Shown in pieces: positions 6,392 to 13,608 of a DNA stretch of 22,039 nucleotides. Made by a program: the position numbers and the translations under genes. Source of the DNA: a virus; IMG/VR virus record IMGVR_UViG_3300002231_000781, positions 1 to 22,039 of that record. The stretch is one strand, 5' to 3'. The notes under the pieces were generated by a model that saw only the letters and a list, made by a program, of their open reading frames with translations, searched no databases and was not told the DNA's origin. How positions within the stretch are numbered: the first letter of the stretch is position 1; every line of letters starts with the position of its first letter.

Positions 6392-6905
6392 TACATGCGC
6401 AGCTTGCGGAGCCCCAATTCAATGGGTCGAAACAATGAATCAAGCCCGGATGCCAGTCAACCCGGGCCGATGGACAGTCATGACTAAAACGCCCGAAGCC
6501 GGGATCTTTCGCGCGGTGTCCGGCTTCATAAGCCACCACGCCACATGCCCGATGGTTTGGCAATTCAATCACCGGATGGGCGAAGAGTGGAACGATGCAG
6601 AAAAGCTTGACCCGTCAAACGGTGCGCTTTGCGTCGTGGCGCTCAGCGACAACACTTTCGACGTTGCAGCACAAAGGGCGGGCTGTTGGCCGTACGAAGG
6701 TATCAAGGTTGTCAAGTGGTGTCACTTCGACCAGAAGTGGTTTTGCCGACTGGTCCGGGCCGAGCTTGCCCGGCACGCGGATCGACAGATTCTCGATCGC
6801 ATGAGAGTCTGGTATGGGCACCACTCGAAACATTTGTCGAGGGACGACAAAGCTCAAGCAGAACTCGAAAGCATTCTCGGCATCGAGAAACCGGAGGAAA
6901 ATTGA
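6384..6905 (+). CDS. Hypothetical zinc-ribbon protein
   Basis: The start chosen is GTG 6384, because GGGAGG at 6371-6376 fits it and the protein then begins MSDTCAACGAPIQWV; the frame extends upstream to 6303 but lacks such support. It has 173 residues. CAACGAPIQWVETMNQARMP is a pattern often seen at the head of small phage zinc-ribbon proteins, with HHATCP near residue 53 as a possible second half-site. Residues 70-120 (CVVALSDNTFDVAA, GIKVVKWCHFDQKWFCRLV) are mixed alpha/beta, and the C-terminus is helical and charged. The function is unknown. The last base of its stop is also the first base of the short ORF at 6905. Confidence 0.6.
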   Translation: MSDTCAACGAPIQWVETMNQARMPVNPGRWTVMTKTPEAGIFRAVSGFISHHATCPMVWQFNHRMGEEWNDAEKLDPSNGALCVVALSDNTFDVAAQRAGCWPYEGIKVVKWCHFDQKWFCRLVRAELARHADRQILDRMRVWYGHHSKHLSRDDKAQAELESILGIEKPEEN

Positions 6906-7009
6906 TGGGAAAGAGAAAGAGTGTATCTCCACCAAATAATGAGAGAAGTCTTACGACGTCCGCACCACAAATTCGCAGCCGGAAAGCTCATTTTCCAAGA
7001 CGACCATGA
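6905..7009 (+). CDS. Possible short leader peptide overlapping the acetyltransferase start
   Basis: ATG 6905 has GGAGG at 6893-6897, a 7-base gap and the usual overlap with the preceding stop, better signals than those for the next gene. It encodes 34 residues, basic and Ser/Pro-rich (MGKRKSVSPPNNERSL start), stopping at 7009. It overlaps the acetyltransferase frame out of phase. It could be a coupling leader, a real small protein, or the mark of a frame error near the acetyltransferase start. Confidence 0.3.
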   Translation: MGKRKSVSPPNNERSLTTSAPQIRSRKAHFPRRP

Positions 7010-7385
7010 GTGTACGAAATACAACAGAGGTGGAACCTGCAGGATTGCTCGCACTGCCTCGCTCGATATTTCAGCAGACATTATGCTGGGCGCCTGGGTT
7101 ATGATAGGCCATGGCGCTCAGCTGCTCACCCACAAGCACAAATTCTGCGAAGGGCCGGGCGCATTGCCCCGTCTGCTTCAGCACGAACGAGACGTCAAAT
7201 CCACGATCCAGGTGTACCCGAAAATCATTCAGGACAATGTTTGGATTTACTCAGCCACTATCATGCCTCAATGTAATTTCATTGCCCGCGACTGCATCAT
7301 CGGTAAAGGCGCGATCGTTACCAAACCAATCACTGAATCAGGGACAATTTGGGTCGGGAACCCGGCCAGAAAGATCAAAGGATAA
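6921..7385 (+). CDS. Hexapeptide-repeat (left-handed beta-helix) acetyltransferase
   Basis: The product is 154 residues from GTG 6921; ATG 6939 in the same frame is an alternative, and neither has a strong ribosome site. Residues about 45-150 show the imperfect hexapeptide pattern of left-handed beta-helix acyltransferases of the maltose/galactoside acetyltransferase type. MIGHGAQLLTHKH carries the likely catalytic His region, and IIQDNVWIYSATIMPQCNF, IIGKGAIVTKPI and IWVGNPARKIKG match the typical end of the fold. It should acetylate a hydroxyl or amine acceptor from acetyl-CoA. The acceptor is unknown; candidates are a sugar of the host surface or of a phage product, or a modified base. It is followed by a methyltransferase in a TAATG overlap. 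Confidence 0.8.
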   Translation: MYLHQIMREVLRRPHHKFAAGKLIFQDDHECTKYNRGGTCRIARTASLDISADIMLGAWVMIGHGAQLLTHKHKFCEGPGALPRLLQHERDVKSTIQVYPKIIQDNVWIYSATIMPQCNFIARDCIIGKGAIVTKPITESGTIWVGNPARKIKG

Positions 7386-7990
7386 TGGTAAAATCAGTAC
7401 ACGCCGATCAAAATATTTTGCTCAAAGAACTCATTCAATTGCACTGCCCCAAGGGTATTTCATGCGACCCCACATACGGCTACGGTGGCTTCTACAAAGA
7501 GATCGACCCGCCAGCATGTTGTTCGGACCTTGACCCAAAAATAGAAGGCATTCCAAAAGAAGATGCGACAGACCTGCCCCATCCAGCCAGCTCGTTTGAC
7601 GCGATCATGCTTGACCCTCCGTTCCTTGTCGGCTCCAGTTCCCAAAGCTCAATCATGGGGAACAAATACGGATCGTTCCCGTCCACAGATTCATTCATGC
7701 AATTTGCATCACTTGCGGCCAGGGAAGCTTACAGAACCCTCCGCCGCTACGGCAAACTGATCTTCAAATGCCAAGACTACGTTCACGGCAAAAGGAACGT
7801 CTTCGCTCACTGCATGATAAAAGAGGTCGTCGAGAACGAAGGCTTCCGGGCCTGCGATCTTTTCGTCCTCGTAGCCAGCAATAGAATGCACCAGGGGAAA
7901 GATTGGGACAGGCAGCACCACGCCCGTAAATTCCACTCTTACTTTTGGGTATTTCGCAGGCTCGGCCCCAATGAGAGGCGGTTGCCGTGA
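7385..7990 (+). CDS. Small DNA methyltransferase-like protein (adenine type)
   Basis: The start is ATG 7385 in a TAATG overlap; the frame is open further upstream but without support. It has 201 residues. Residues 27-37 (CDPTYGYGGFY) match the SAM-binding motif I form found in N6A/N4C methyltransferases, D48-L-D50 gives an acidic pair after strand 2, and D77-P-P-F80 is the catalytic motif IV in its adenine-type form. The core helix and strand (GKLIFKCQDYV) and a late Tyr/Phe-rich strand (FHSYFWVFRRL) complete a Rossmann-like fold. There is no obvious target-recognition domain, so specificity is unclear. It probably modifies phage DNA against restriction, but an RNA or protein target is not excluded. 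No paired endonuclease is seen. Confidence 0.7.
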   Translation: MVKSVHADQNILLKELIQLHCPKGISCDPTYGYGGFYKEIDPPACCSDLDPKIEGIPKEDATDLPHPASSFDAIMLDPPFLVGSSSQSSIMGNKYGSFPSTDSFMQFASLAAREAYRTLRRYGKLIFKCQDYVHGKRNVFAHCMIKEVVENEGFRACDLFVLVASNRMHQGKDWDRQHHARKFHSYFWVFRRLGPNERRLP

Positions 7991-8709
7991 TCGACGAAAA
8001 CAGGAAAAAGTTTGACGAGAAAATGGCCTTGGTCGGGGTGGCGCTACACCGCAGATTCACCAAGATAGAGCTCAATGCCCTGGCTGATCAAATCAGCGAC
8101 TTTCCAATCGACTTTGTTTTGCCGGTCATAGATGAAATGTGCGAACTCGATAAATTTGCAGGCGTTAATATTCTGTCATTTCTCAAAGCCGGTGTTCGCC
8201 GGCGAGTGGAAAGATACGAGCAATCAAAACCAGCGGAGGGTTTCGAAGATTCAGGCGGCTGGTTTATGCACGGTCATTACTGTTGCCTTTGTGAAAACTA
8301 CGGCATGATCCCCGAAGCTAAAATCGTAATGAACACACAGAAAACCGACAATTCAACCTGCATGCACGAGCTCATGCGCTCATGCCGATGCAATAAAAAG
8401 AAAGTGTTCCGCGATAAATCCCAGGCCAGACACAGGCTCATTGAATCCTATGAGGATATTTTTGGCTTGCAGTTCCAGTTCCCATATAATGTTGGCGTCC
8501 TCCGCAGCGGAGGCGAAGAGCCAGTTACCTACTACGATGTTTACCGTGTTTACATTGCATCGTTCCTGCACCACTGGCGGAAAAGCAAATGCGTCCTAAC
8601 CGAAATAGACAAATCTATTTCCATCCTCAACAACTCCGCGATGCTTTCACCACGTGCAGGCTCCGTCAGGCAGGCCGTACAGAAAGCAATGGTCAAAGGC
8701 TTTAAGTGA
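7987..8709 (+). CDS. Hypothetical Cys-rich protein
   Basis: This 240-residue protein starts at GTG 7987, overlapping the preceding stop (GTGA). The N-terminal 75 residues are helical (FTKIELNALADQISDFPIDF, VLPVIDEMCELDKF). Residues about 90-140 contain HGHYCCLCENYG, then TCMHELMRSCRCN: a Cys/His cluster likely to bind zinc. The C-terminal 100 residues include a Tyr-rich helix (YYDVYRVYIASFLHHW) and a basic tail. The N-terminal helical part recalls phage helicase-loader or initiator accessory proteins, but the similarity is too weak to name. It sits between the methyltransferase and the 8706 gene in the coupled operon. Confidence 0.6.
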   Translation: MIDENRKKFDEKMALVGVALHRRFTKIELNALADQISDFPIDFVLPVIDEMCELDKFAGVNILSFLKAGVRRRVERYEQSKPAEGFEDSGGWFMHGHYCCLCENYGMIPEAKIVMNTQKTDNSTCMHELMRSCRCNKKKVFRDKSQARHRLIESYEDIFGLQFQFPYNVGVLRSGGEEPVTYYDVYRVYIASFLHHWRKSKCVLTEIDKSISILNNSAMLSPRAGSVRQAVQKAMVKGFK

Positions 8710-9083
8710 ATCGGGAATTTTTTATCAGCAACCTTTGGAGAAGGGCGGCAGGCATGCCAGAAATTAATACCATGAACGCTCCGCTCATGTACTTATATAT
8801 GACGCAGTGGAGTAAACCTTTTGAGAAACTGATGCGGGCTCGTCTCGCCATGGGCGCCATGCGCTACGGCCCGATCGGGGAAGGAGACAAATCAAAATAC
8901 GACAGACCAGGTACAATCCTGCGAAAGGCCGAAAGGTATAAAGAAACCGGCAACGATGAATTGCTGGTCGATATCGCAAACATGGCCCTTCTCGAATTCG
9001 TAGAAGGCCAGCACCCGAAAAAACATTTCAAAGCGGCCGATGATAAAGGCCACCAAATCGAAGAAAGGAACGAACAGTCATGA
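8706..9083 (+). CDS. Hypothetical phage protein, possibly MazG-like helical fold
   Basis: This 125-residue protein starts at GTG 8706, in a GTGA overlap. The core RLAMGAMRYG, then RKAERYKETGNDELLVDIAN and MALLEFVEGQHPKKHF, is a pattern familiar from small phage proteins of unknown function. ELLVD could be the ExxD half of a MazG-like metal site, with an acidic partner not obvious upstream. It could act on nucleotides, as the 4813 product probably does, but this is a guess from a short pattern. It overlaps the exonuclease gene (ATGA). Confidence 0.6.
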   Translation: MNREFFISNLWRRAAGMPEINTMNAPLMYLYMTQWSKPFEKLMRARLAMGAMRYGPIGEGDKSKYDRPGTILRKAERYKETGNDELLVDIANMALLEFVEGQHPKKHFKAADDKGHQIEERNEQS

Positions 9084-9673
9084 TTGTGTACGACTGCGAA
9101 ATCAAAAAGGCAATTTCCAAAAAAGGCGAACCGCTGGTACCCGGCATTCAATACTGTGAAGGATGGCGCGACTTCAAACGTATGGGCGTGTCCTGCATCT
9201 GCGCCTATGACTTTATTACGGACCGGTACCGCGTGTTCGTCAAAGACAATATGGTGGAATTTCAGAAGCTGATCGACAACACCGATTTCGTCGTGGGATT
9301 CAATAACCACAACTTCGATGACAAGCTTTGCCAGGCAAACGAAATCACGATCCCGCACGAAAAATCCTACGACATTCTTGTCGAAGTGTGGGCAGCCTGC
9401 GGCTTGAGCCCCACTTTCAATTTCCGCACCCACGGCGGCTACGGGCTCGAAGCATTGTCAAAAGCAAACTTCAATACCGAGAAATCGGGCAACGGCGCCC
9501 TGGCTCCGATCTGGTGGCAGCAGAAAAAGCCCGGCGCTGTGATTGATTATTGCCTCATGGACGTAAAGTTGACAACCGATATCATGGTCCAAATTTACAA
9601 AACCGGTAAGCTCACTTGCCCAAAGACCGGCAACGAGCTTTCAATTCGCAAACCTACGGAAAAAGGAGTGTAA
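9080..9673 (+). CDS. DEDDy-type 3'-5' exonuclease (RNase H-like fold)
   Basis: This 197-residue protein starts at ATG 9080 in an ATGA overlap. The three exonuclease motifs are present: D5 and E7 in VYDCEI (Exo I), D80 in GFNNHNFDD (Exo II), and Y157-x3-D161 in DYCLMDVKL (Exo III, DEDDy form). D98 in KSYDIL occupies the extra Asp position often seen in this group. The length fits a single exonuclease domain with no polymerase attached. It probably trims or proofreads DNA 3' ends during phage replication or recombination. A DNA polymerase is not in this window. Confidence 0.75.
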   Translation: MIVYDCEIKKAISKKGEPLVPGIQYCEGWRDFKRMGVSCICAYDFITDRYRVFVKDNMVEFQKLIDNTDFVVGFNNHNFDDKLCQANEITIPHEKSYDILVEVWAACGLSPTFNFRTHGGYGLEALSKANFNTEKSGNGALAPIWWQQKKPGAVIDYCLMDVKLTTDIMVQIYKTGKLTCPKTGNELSIRKPTEKGV

Positions 9674-9675
9674 TC

Positions 9676-9873
9676 GTGTCCCTGATGATTTGCCCGGAGT
9701 TTAATTGCCCAAGAAGGCGTGCCGATCCGCGCGCCTCCGATGCCGCAGAGCCTTGCCCTAAATCTGCTCCCCACGAAGAGAATAAGCACTGCCGGCATGG
9801 ATGTGAATTATTTGGGGAAAAGCGGCCGCGTAAGGGCTGTTCGCCTTTTCGCACGAAATTAACGAAAGTGTAG
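9676..9873 (+). CDS. Small Cys/His-rich hypothetical protein
   Basis: The start is GTG 9676, with AAGGAG 7 bases upstream; the frame also extends back into the exonuclease gene without support. It has 65 residues, with Cys/His in CPEFNCPRR, CPKSAPHEENKHCRHGC and a basic end (KRPRKGC). It could be a one- or two-zinc finger. It is the last gene before the head promoter. The function is unknown. Confidence 0.5.
   Translation: MSLMICPEFNCPRRRADPRASDAAEPCPKSAPHEENKHCRHGCELFGEKRPRKGCSPFRTKLTKV
9832..9849 (+). terminator. Weak terminator candidate at the end of the early operon
   Basis: AAGGGC (9832-9837), loop TGTTC, then GCCTTT (9843-9848) can pair with one G-U, ending in four T. It lies within the last codons of the 9676 gene and just before the strong promoter at 9890. 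The stem is short, so read-through is likely. Confidence 0.3.
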
Positions 9874-9889
9874 CAATTTGCCACATTAT

Positions 9890-9918
9890 TTGACAGCGCG
9901 TGCAGTCCGGGTTATATT
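9890..9918 (+). promoter_or_regulatory. Strong sigma70 promoter for the head genes
   Basis: TTGACA (9890-9895), a 17-base spacer and TATATT (9913-9918) form a near-consensus promoter 26 bases before the ATG at 9944. It is the best promoter match in the window and stands at the boundary between early and structural genes. No dyad overlaps it. Confidence 0.75.
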
Positions 9919-9943
9919 CCAGAAAAAAGGGAGATTTGTAAAA

Positions 9944-10456
9944 ATGAACATTCTCGAACGTATTGAGCAATTGATCGACGAGTTGGATTCAAAACCAACC
10001 TCCCTTGATTTTGGCTTCATCCGCACTGTTCTTGTGGACGCCCGTGAAGCTGTCGTTGATGGACTCCAGCGGTCTAAAGACGCACAGAATTTCGACGCAT
10101 TGAAACAAGAATCGGCGCGGCTGACTGATAAAGCAACGGACCTCGTAGGCCGTCTTGATTCCGCCACGGCACAGATTGAATCGCTGAAAAACAACGAGTC
10201 TTGCCTGGGCGACCTTTTTGCTCACATGAAAAAGGTAGCCTTGGGACGTGCACAAATTCTGCACAAAGACCCCGAAGTTTTGTCAGCGACAAAGCGAACC
10301 ATTGAAGAGTGCAATTCCGTCCAGCGATTCCTTGAGATCAATTCAAGGATCGAGCAGGACTTCGAAAAGCATTTCCGAAATGGGGACCATGCAGTGGGTC
10401 TCGGCAAAGGCAGCAAGCGAGTAATCCAACATAATCACTACAAGGTAGGAGGATAG
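9944..10456 (+). CDS. Coiled-coil head-module protein, possible scaffold
   Basis: The start is ATG 9944 with GGGAG 10 bases upstream, just after the 9890 promoter; the product has 170 residues. It is almost entirely helical. Residues about 45-105 (LKQESARLTDKATDLVGRL, then SATAQIESLKNNESCLGDLF) have heptad-like spacing. The C-terminus is basic and Gly/His-rich (GKGSKRVIQHNHYKVGG). A helical, charged protein encoded just before the decoration and capsid genes would suit a scaffold. There is no sequence family to confirm it, and it could also be a head-associated or host-directed protein. Confidence 0.6.
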   Translation: MNILERIEQLIDELDSKPTSLDFGFIRTVLVDAREAVVDGLQRSKDAQNFDALKQESARLTDKATDLVGRLDSATAQIESLKNNESCLGDLFAHMKKVALGRAQILHKDPEVLSATKRTIEECNSVQRFLEINSRIEQDFEKHFRNGDHAVGLGKGSKRVIQHNHYKVGG

Positions 10457-10460
10457 CTCA

Positions 10461-10883
10461 ATGGCAGTAGCCCGAGTTGTCAATAACCTCCAAGTTGGTA
10501 AAGTCGAAGGCACATTCGTCAACGACACTACCAGCAACGAGGACTTCACGCAGACCGACCTTGACAATCGTTTGTATGCTTGCGAAACGGCCGGGAACAA
10601 CACCGTCCAGCAGTCCAACGCATCCGACAAACCGTTGTTTGGAGCCGTTCAGGCTGTGTCCCTTGAACTCTCTTCGAGCATTCCAGTCGAAGTTGTGGTT
10701 CAAATTTCGGGGATCGCCGAATTCAAAGGTGCGGCCACCATGCCAACCGCAGGCGACAAGGTCTTCTGTAACACTGGCCTGGTCAAACAGGACGCCACCG
10801 CCGACACGCTGTTGGCAAACCTTAAATCAAGGGGCATTGTGACCAATGTCCACGATACCAACTACATCGAGATCCTCCTGTAG
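10461..10883 (+). CDS. Probable capsid decoration protein
   Basis: This 140-residue protein starts at ATG 10461, with AGGAGG in the end of the preceding gene. It is beta-rich, without cysteine clusters or membrane segments. The second half (GAATMPTAGDKVFCNTGLVK, then SRGIVTNVHDTNYIEILL) resembles small beta-barrel head decoration or stabilising proteins, in which a GDKV turn and a final 'value of a property' strand are common. It directly precedes the major capsid gene, the usual place for such proteins. Confidence 0.6.
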   Translation: MAVARVVNNLQVGKVEGTFVNDTTSNEDFTQTDLDNRLYACETAGNNTVQQSNASDKPLFGAVQAVSLELSSSIPVEVVVQISGIAEFKGAATMPTAGDKVFCNTGLVKQDATADTLLANLKSRGIVTNVHDTNYIEILL

Positions 10884-10916
10884 GAATCTTGGCAACCCAT
10901 TAGGGAGAACCACGCA

Positions 10917-12044
10917 ATGTTTATGAATGTGGACCTTACCGCTGCCAAGACGAATGTCGAATTCCTGGCAGGGTACAAATCAGACCCGTACAAAATGTAC
11001 AGCGATCTTGAGGCCGAAGGGGGAACCCTCACCGAGAAGCTGGAATCAACCGACGCTTCAGACATCAATCCCGCGACGGGCTTGCCCGAGCACGGCGTGG
11101 ATGCGCTGAGTCGGGCGCTCATGGCAGCCGACATTAAGTTGGCCGGCCCGGGCGCAATCATGATTTCTCAGCTCGTTGACCGCGGCCTGGTGCTCATGCC
11201 CGAACTCGTCTTGCGCGAAATTCAGGCCGGTATGAAAATGACCAAACGTTCAGACTATACCAAGCTGGTAGCCAGCACGGTTGAGTCGGTCGGTCCTTCG
11301 TACCACCCCGCATACATTCCCAACCTTAACCAAACTGCACCGGCAAGCACGATCGGCCTTCAAGGCAAGTCCCTCGCCAAGCGCGCAGCTGCGGCTAAAG
11401 GCGGAATGTTCCCCAAAACGTCCATTCGTTACCGCGAAAAAGACATCGTAATCAAAGATTACGGCCGGGAATTTGACGTATCCTACAAGATGCTCAAAGC
11501 TATGCCCTGGACCGAATTTGCGATCTTCCTGCACCTCGTTGGCGTTCAGTTGGCCGGCGAAAAACTGTTCGACATCTATGATCTTGCGATCACAGGTGAC
11601 GGCACAGTGGGTGCGGCCACCGATACCTTTTCCGGTACCAGTGGCAGCCTTGTGTACACAGACCTCGTGGACAACTACGTGTCCTACGACCAGGCGTTTG
11701 AAATGAACGCTATGCTGTGTCCTCAAAGCTCACTCGAAACGATCCTTACCATGGCTCAGTTCCAAGACCCGCAGGCTGGCTTTAGCTTCCAGCGCACCGG
11801 CGAATTGGTGACTCCCATTGGTTCCGAGTTGTTTCAGGTTCCCTCCGTTCCGAGCACCACGCCCACCGCAACGGTGATCGCTACGTTGGACAAACGCTTT
11901 GCTGTACGCGAAACCAACAGCCAAAAGCTAATGGTGGAAGCGAAGAAGATCATTGAACTCAAGTTCGAAGAAGCTGTCGTTTCTGAAGAAACTGTGTTCT
12001 CGATCATCGCAGATGGCGCCCTGAAACGCATCGTGTGGACATGA
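10917..12044 (+). CDS. Major capsid protein (HK97-like fold expected)
   Basis: This 375-residue protein starts at ATG 10917, with AGGGAG upstream. Length, position and pattern fit an HK97-type major capsid protein. The N-terminal region of about 80-100 residues is helical and charged (DLEAEGGTLTEKLEST and following), and could be a delta domain removed on maturation. It is followed by an E-loop/P-domain-like middle (IRYREKDIVIKDYGREFDVSYKM split over residues 169-191), a Thr/Ser/Gly-rich A-domain segment, and a beta-strand end (LMVEAKKIIELKFEEAVVSE). The likely maturation protease is encoded on the opposite strand at 1-2491. Cleavage itself is inferred. Confidence 0.75.
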   Translation: MFMNVDLTAAKTNVEFLAGYKSDPYKMYSDLEAEGGTLTEKLESTDASDINPATGLPEHGVDALSRALMAADIKLAGPGAIMISQLVDRGLVLMPELVLREIQAGMKMTKRSDYTKLVASTVESVGPSYHPAYIPNLNQTAPASTIGLQGKSLAKRAAAAKGGMFPKTSIRYREKDIVIKDYGREFDVSYKMLKAMPWTEFAIFLHLVGVQLAGEKLFDIYDLAITGDGTVGAATDTFSGTSGSLVYTDLVDNYVSYDQAFEMNAMLCPQSSLETILTMAQFQDPQAGFSFQRTGELVTPIGSELFQVPSVPSTTPTATVIATLDKRFAVRETNSQKLMVEAKKIIELKFEEAVVSEETVFSIIADGALKRIVWT

Positions 12045-12075
12045 TTCTTTTTCTTGATTTCTTTGTTTGCTGTCC

Positions 12076-12108
12076 GGGGCGGGCGCCGGTAAATTCCGGT
12101 CCCGCCTT
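12076..12108 (+). terminator. Terminator-like hairpin after the major capsid gene
   Basis: GGCGGG (12078-12083) pairs with CCCGCC (12101-12106), and inside it CCGG-taaatt-CCGG gives a second stem. Two further G-U pairs are possible with the following TT. The T tract is only three bases, so it may attenuate rather than stop transcription, giving more capsid than downstream mRNA. The rest of the roughly 90-base gap contains the ribosome site of the next gene. Confidence 0.5.
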
Positions 12109-12138
12109 TAACTCAAAACCAATACGAGGATTCACACT

Positions 12139-12629
12139 ATGGGCGACCAAGTATCAATTCCCAGGTCTTACTCGGGGAAAATTGGCGTTGCCGACGTGAA
12201 CAATTCCATCAAGCGCTCTCATGCTATTAAGTTGATTCAGGCAACCAATAGCACCACGGGGAACTTTCTTGGAAACAGTACCACGGCTCCGGCGCTCTTT
12301 GCCCGAAATGTGACTGTCGAAAAAGCCATCTACTCGTTTTACCTGTCATCGACCGCTACCACAGGTACTACGCTCCTGTCCTTCACCATTATGGACGGCG
12401 CAAGCACGATTTATGCTTCGCCGAAAGTAAACTCGACCACTCAGTTGGCATCCACCGGCTGGTACGAGGGTGAAAGTGCAGACGGCACAAAGCTCGACGG
12501 CGCGTTGTCGAAAAACTGCTCTTACAAGCAGTTCGAAAAATCTATGTCAACATTGCCACCAACTCACCCGCAGCACAGGTCAAGAAATTGAACATCTGGC
12601 TTCGGGTCCGGGAGGCTGTTGACAGCTGA
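12139..12629 (+). CDS. Head-module structural protein with a one-base frame break near 12540
   Basis: The start is ATG 12139. The open frame reads through to 12591, but its last 14 residues (STLPPTHPQHRSRN) are unlike a protein end. From the five-A run at 12536-12540, the -1 frame instead continues IYVNIATNSPAAQVKK, then LNIWLRVREAVDS, and stops at 12627-12629, sharing a base with the next ATG exactly as elsewhere in this genome. The intended product is therefore about 163 residues. It is beta-rich, Ser/Thr-rich and soluble, suitable for a small head or decoration protein. The break may be a base missing from the assembly, or a real -1 frameshift at GAA-AAA. No family is recognised. Confidence 0.65.
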
Positions 12630-13597
12630 TGAAGTTCACTCAGGAGAATGTCAAATATTGCTTACTCTCGTTTGATGCCTGGCAGCAGGGCTACTACGAG
12701 CAGTTCTTCGAAAAAGAACCAGCAATTACAGGCCTTTTCCAGTGGGCGAAAGCACTCGGGGGTACGATGGATTTTCCTCGTACTCCCGACAATTTTTCCA
12801 AATACAATCTCATTCATGTAAACCTCACCCCCCGCAATCTCACTCAGCTGTATCGCATCGCTCCCATGATCGACCGCAACCACACAAAGCTGATCGTGAA
12901 CGTGGACTACACCATCGACCTGTGGGTGAATAATTACATTCCCGAACAATTCTTGGCGGCCCTCGACATGGCCGACTACGTTTTTGGGGTCGAAGAGATG
13001 CAGGCAGACTTGTTGGCTCACGCTCTCAAACGTCCCGTGGCCTGCATCCCGCATCCAGCAGACATTGACGGCATTGGCAAGTTGGCCACAACCGAGCGCA
13101 AACCAATTTATGGCGCTTTCATTCACAGATATGACAAGAACTTCATGCTCCCGTGGTTTGCTCTTCAAAACCTTGACCGCAACAAGTGGATGACTATGGC
13201 CATGACCGGCGGCTGCGTACCGGGTGGCGACGTCGCCTGCTTCTACGATATGTACCAGGGGCATCTCGGATTCCCTGACATGTGCAAGGCAATGGCAGAA
13301 ATGTACTGCCTCATCGACACATACACAATCCGGAGCTATGGCAGATTCTCAATCGACGCTGCTGCTCTCGGCGTTCCGTGTATCGGTCCGAACTGCGTAA
13401 ACTCAATCGTCCGCTGCTTTCCCGATCTCACTACAGAAATCAACGACATGCCTGCGCAGTCCAAACTCGTTGACCGCCTGGCCGAAGACGAGGACTTTTA
13501 TCGGCACGTTTCCGAGTACGCACAACGTCAAGTCGAATACTACGGCTACCAAAACTGTCGGACACTCATGTTCGATTTTCTCAATTCCCCACAGTAG
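12629..13597 (+). CDS. GT-B-like glycosyltransferase in the head operon
   Basis: This 322-residue protein starts at ATG 12629 (TGATG overlap with the restored frame of the previous gene). It has the two-half layout of GT4-like enzymes. The N-half has Rossmann strands (NLIHVNL, KLIVNVDYT), a 'VFGVEEMQADLL' step, and the PHPADID linker that typically follows the acceptor side. The C-half begins GAFIHRYDKN and holds YGRFSIDAAALGVPCIG at 237-253, in the place of the usual E-x7-E sugar-nucleotide motif; the first Glu is lost and the second is Asp. It then has a late helix (LVDRLAEDEDFYRHVSEYAQ). A role in glycosylating capsid or fibre proteins is inferred from its position. The sugar donor is unknown. 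Confidence 0.7.
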   Translation: MKFTQENVKYCLLSFDAWQQGYYEQFFEKEPAITGLFQWAKALGGTMDFPRTPDNFSKYNLIHVNLTPRNLTQLYRIAPMIDRNHTKLIVNVDYTIDLWVNNYIPEQFLAALDMADYVFGVEEMQADLLAHALKRPVACIPHPADIDGIGKLATTERKPIYGAFIHRYDKNFMLPWFALQNLDRNKWMTMAMTGGCVPGGDVACFYDMYQGHLGFPDMCKAMAEMYCLIDTYTIRSYGRFSIDAAALGVPCIGPNCVNSIVRCFPDLTTEINDMPAQSKLVDRLAEDEDFYRHVSEYAQRQVEYYGYQNCRTLMFDFLNSPQ

Positions 13598-13608
13598 GAG
13601 GCACCCCA

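Noticed and set aside
8864-9433. A 189-codon minus-strand frame
   Set aside because: It is antisense to the 8706 gene and the DEDDy exonuclease, whose motifs are intact.
12662-13264. A 200-codon minus-strand frame
   Set aside because: It is antisense to the glycosyltransferase, which has the GT-B pattern and a ribosome-coupled start.
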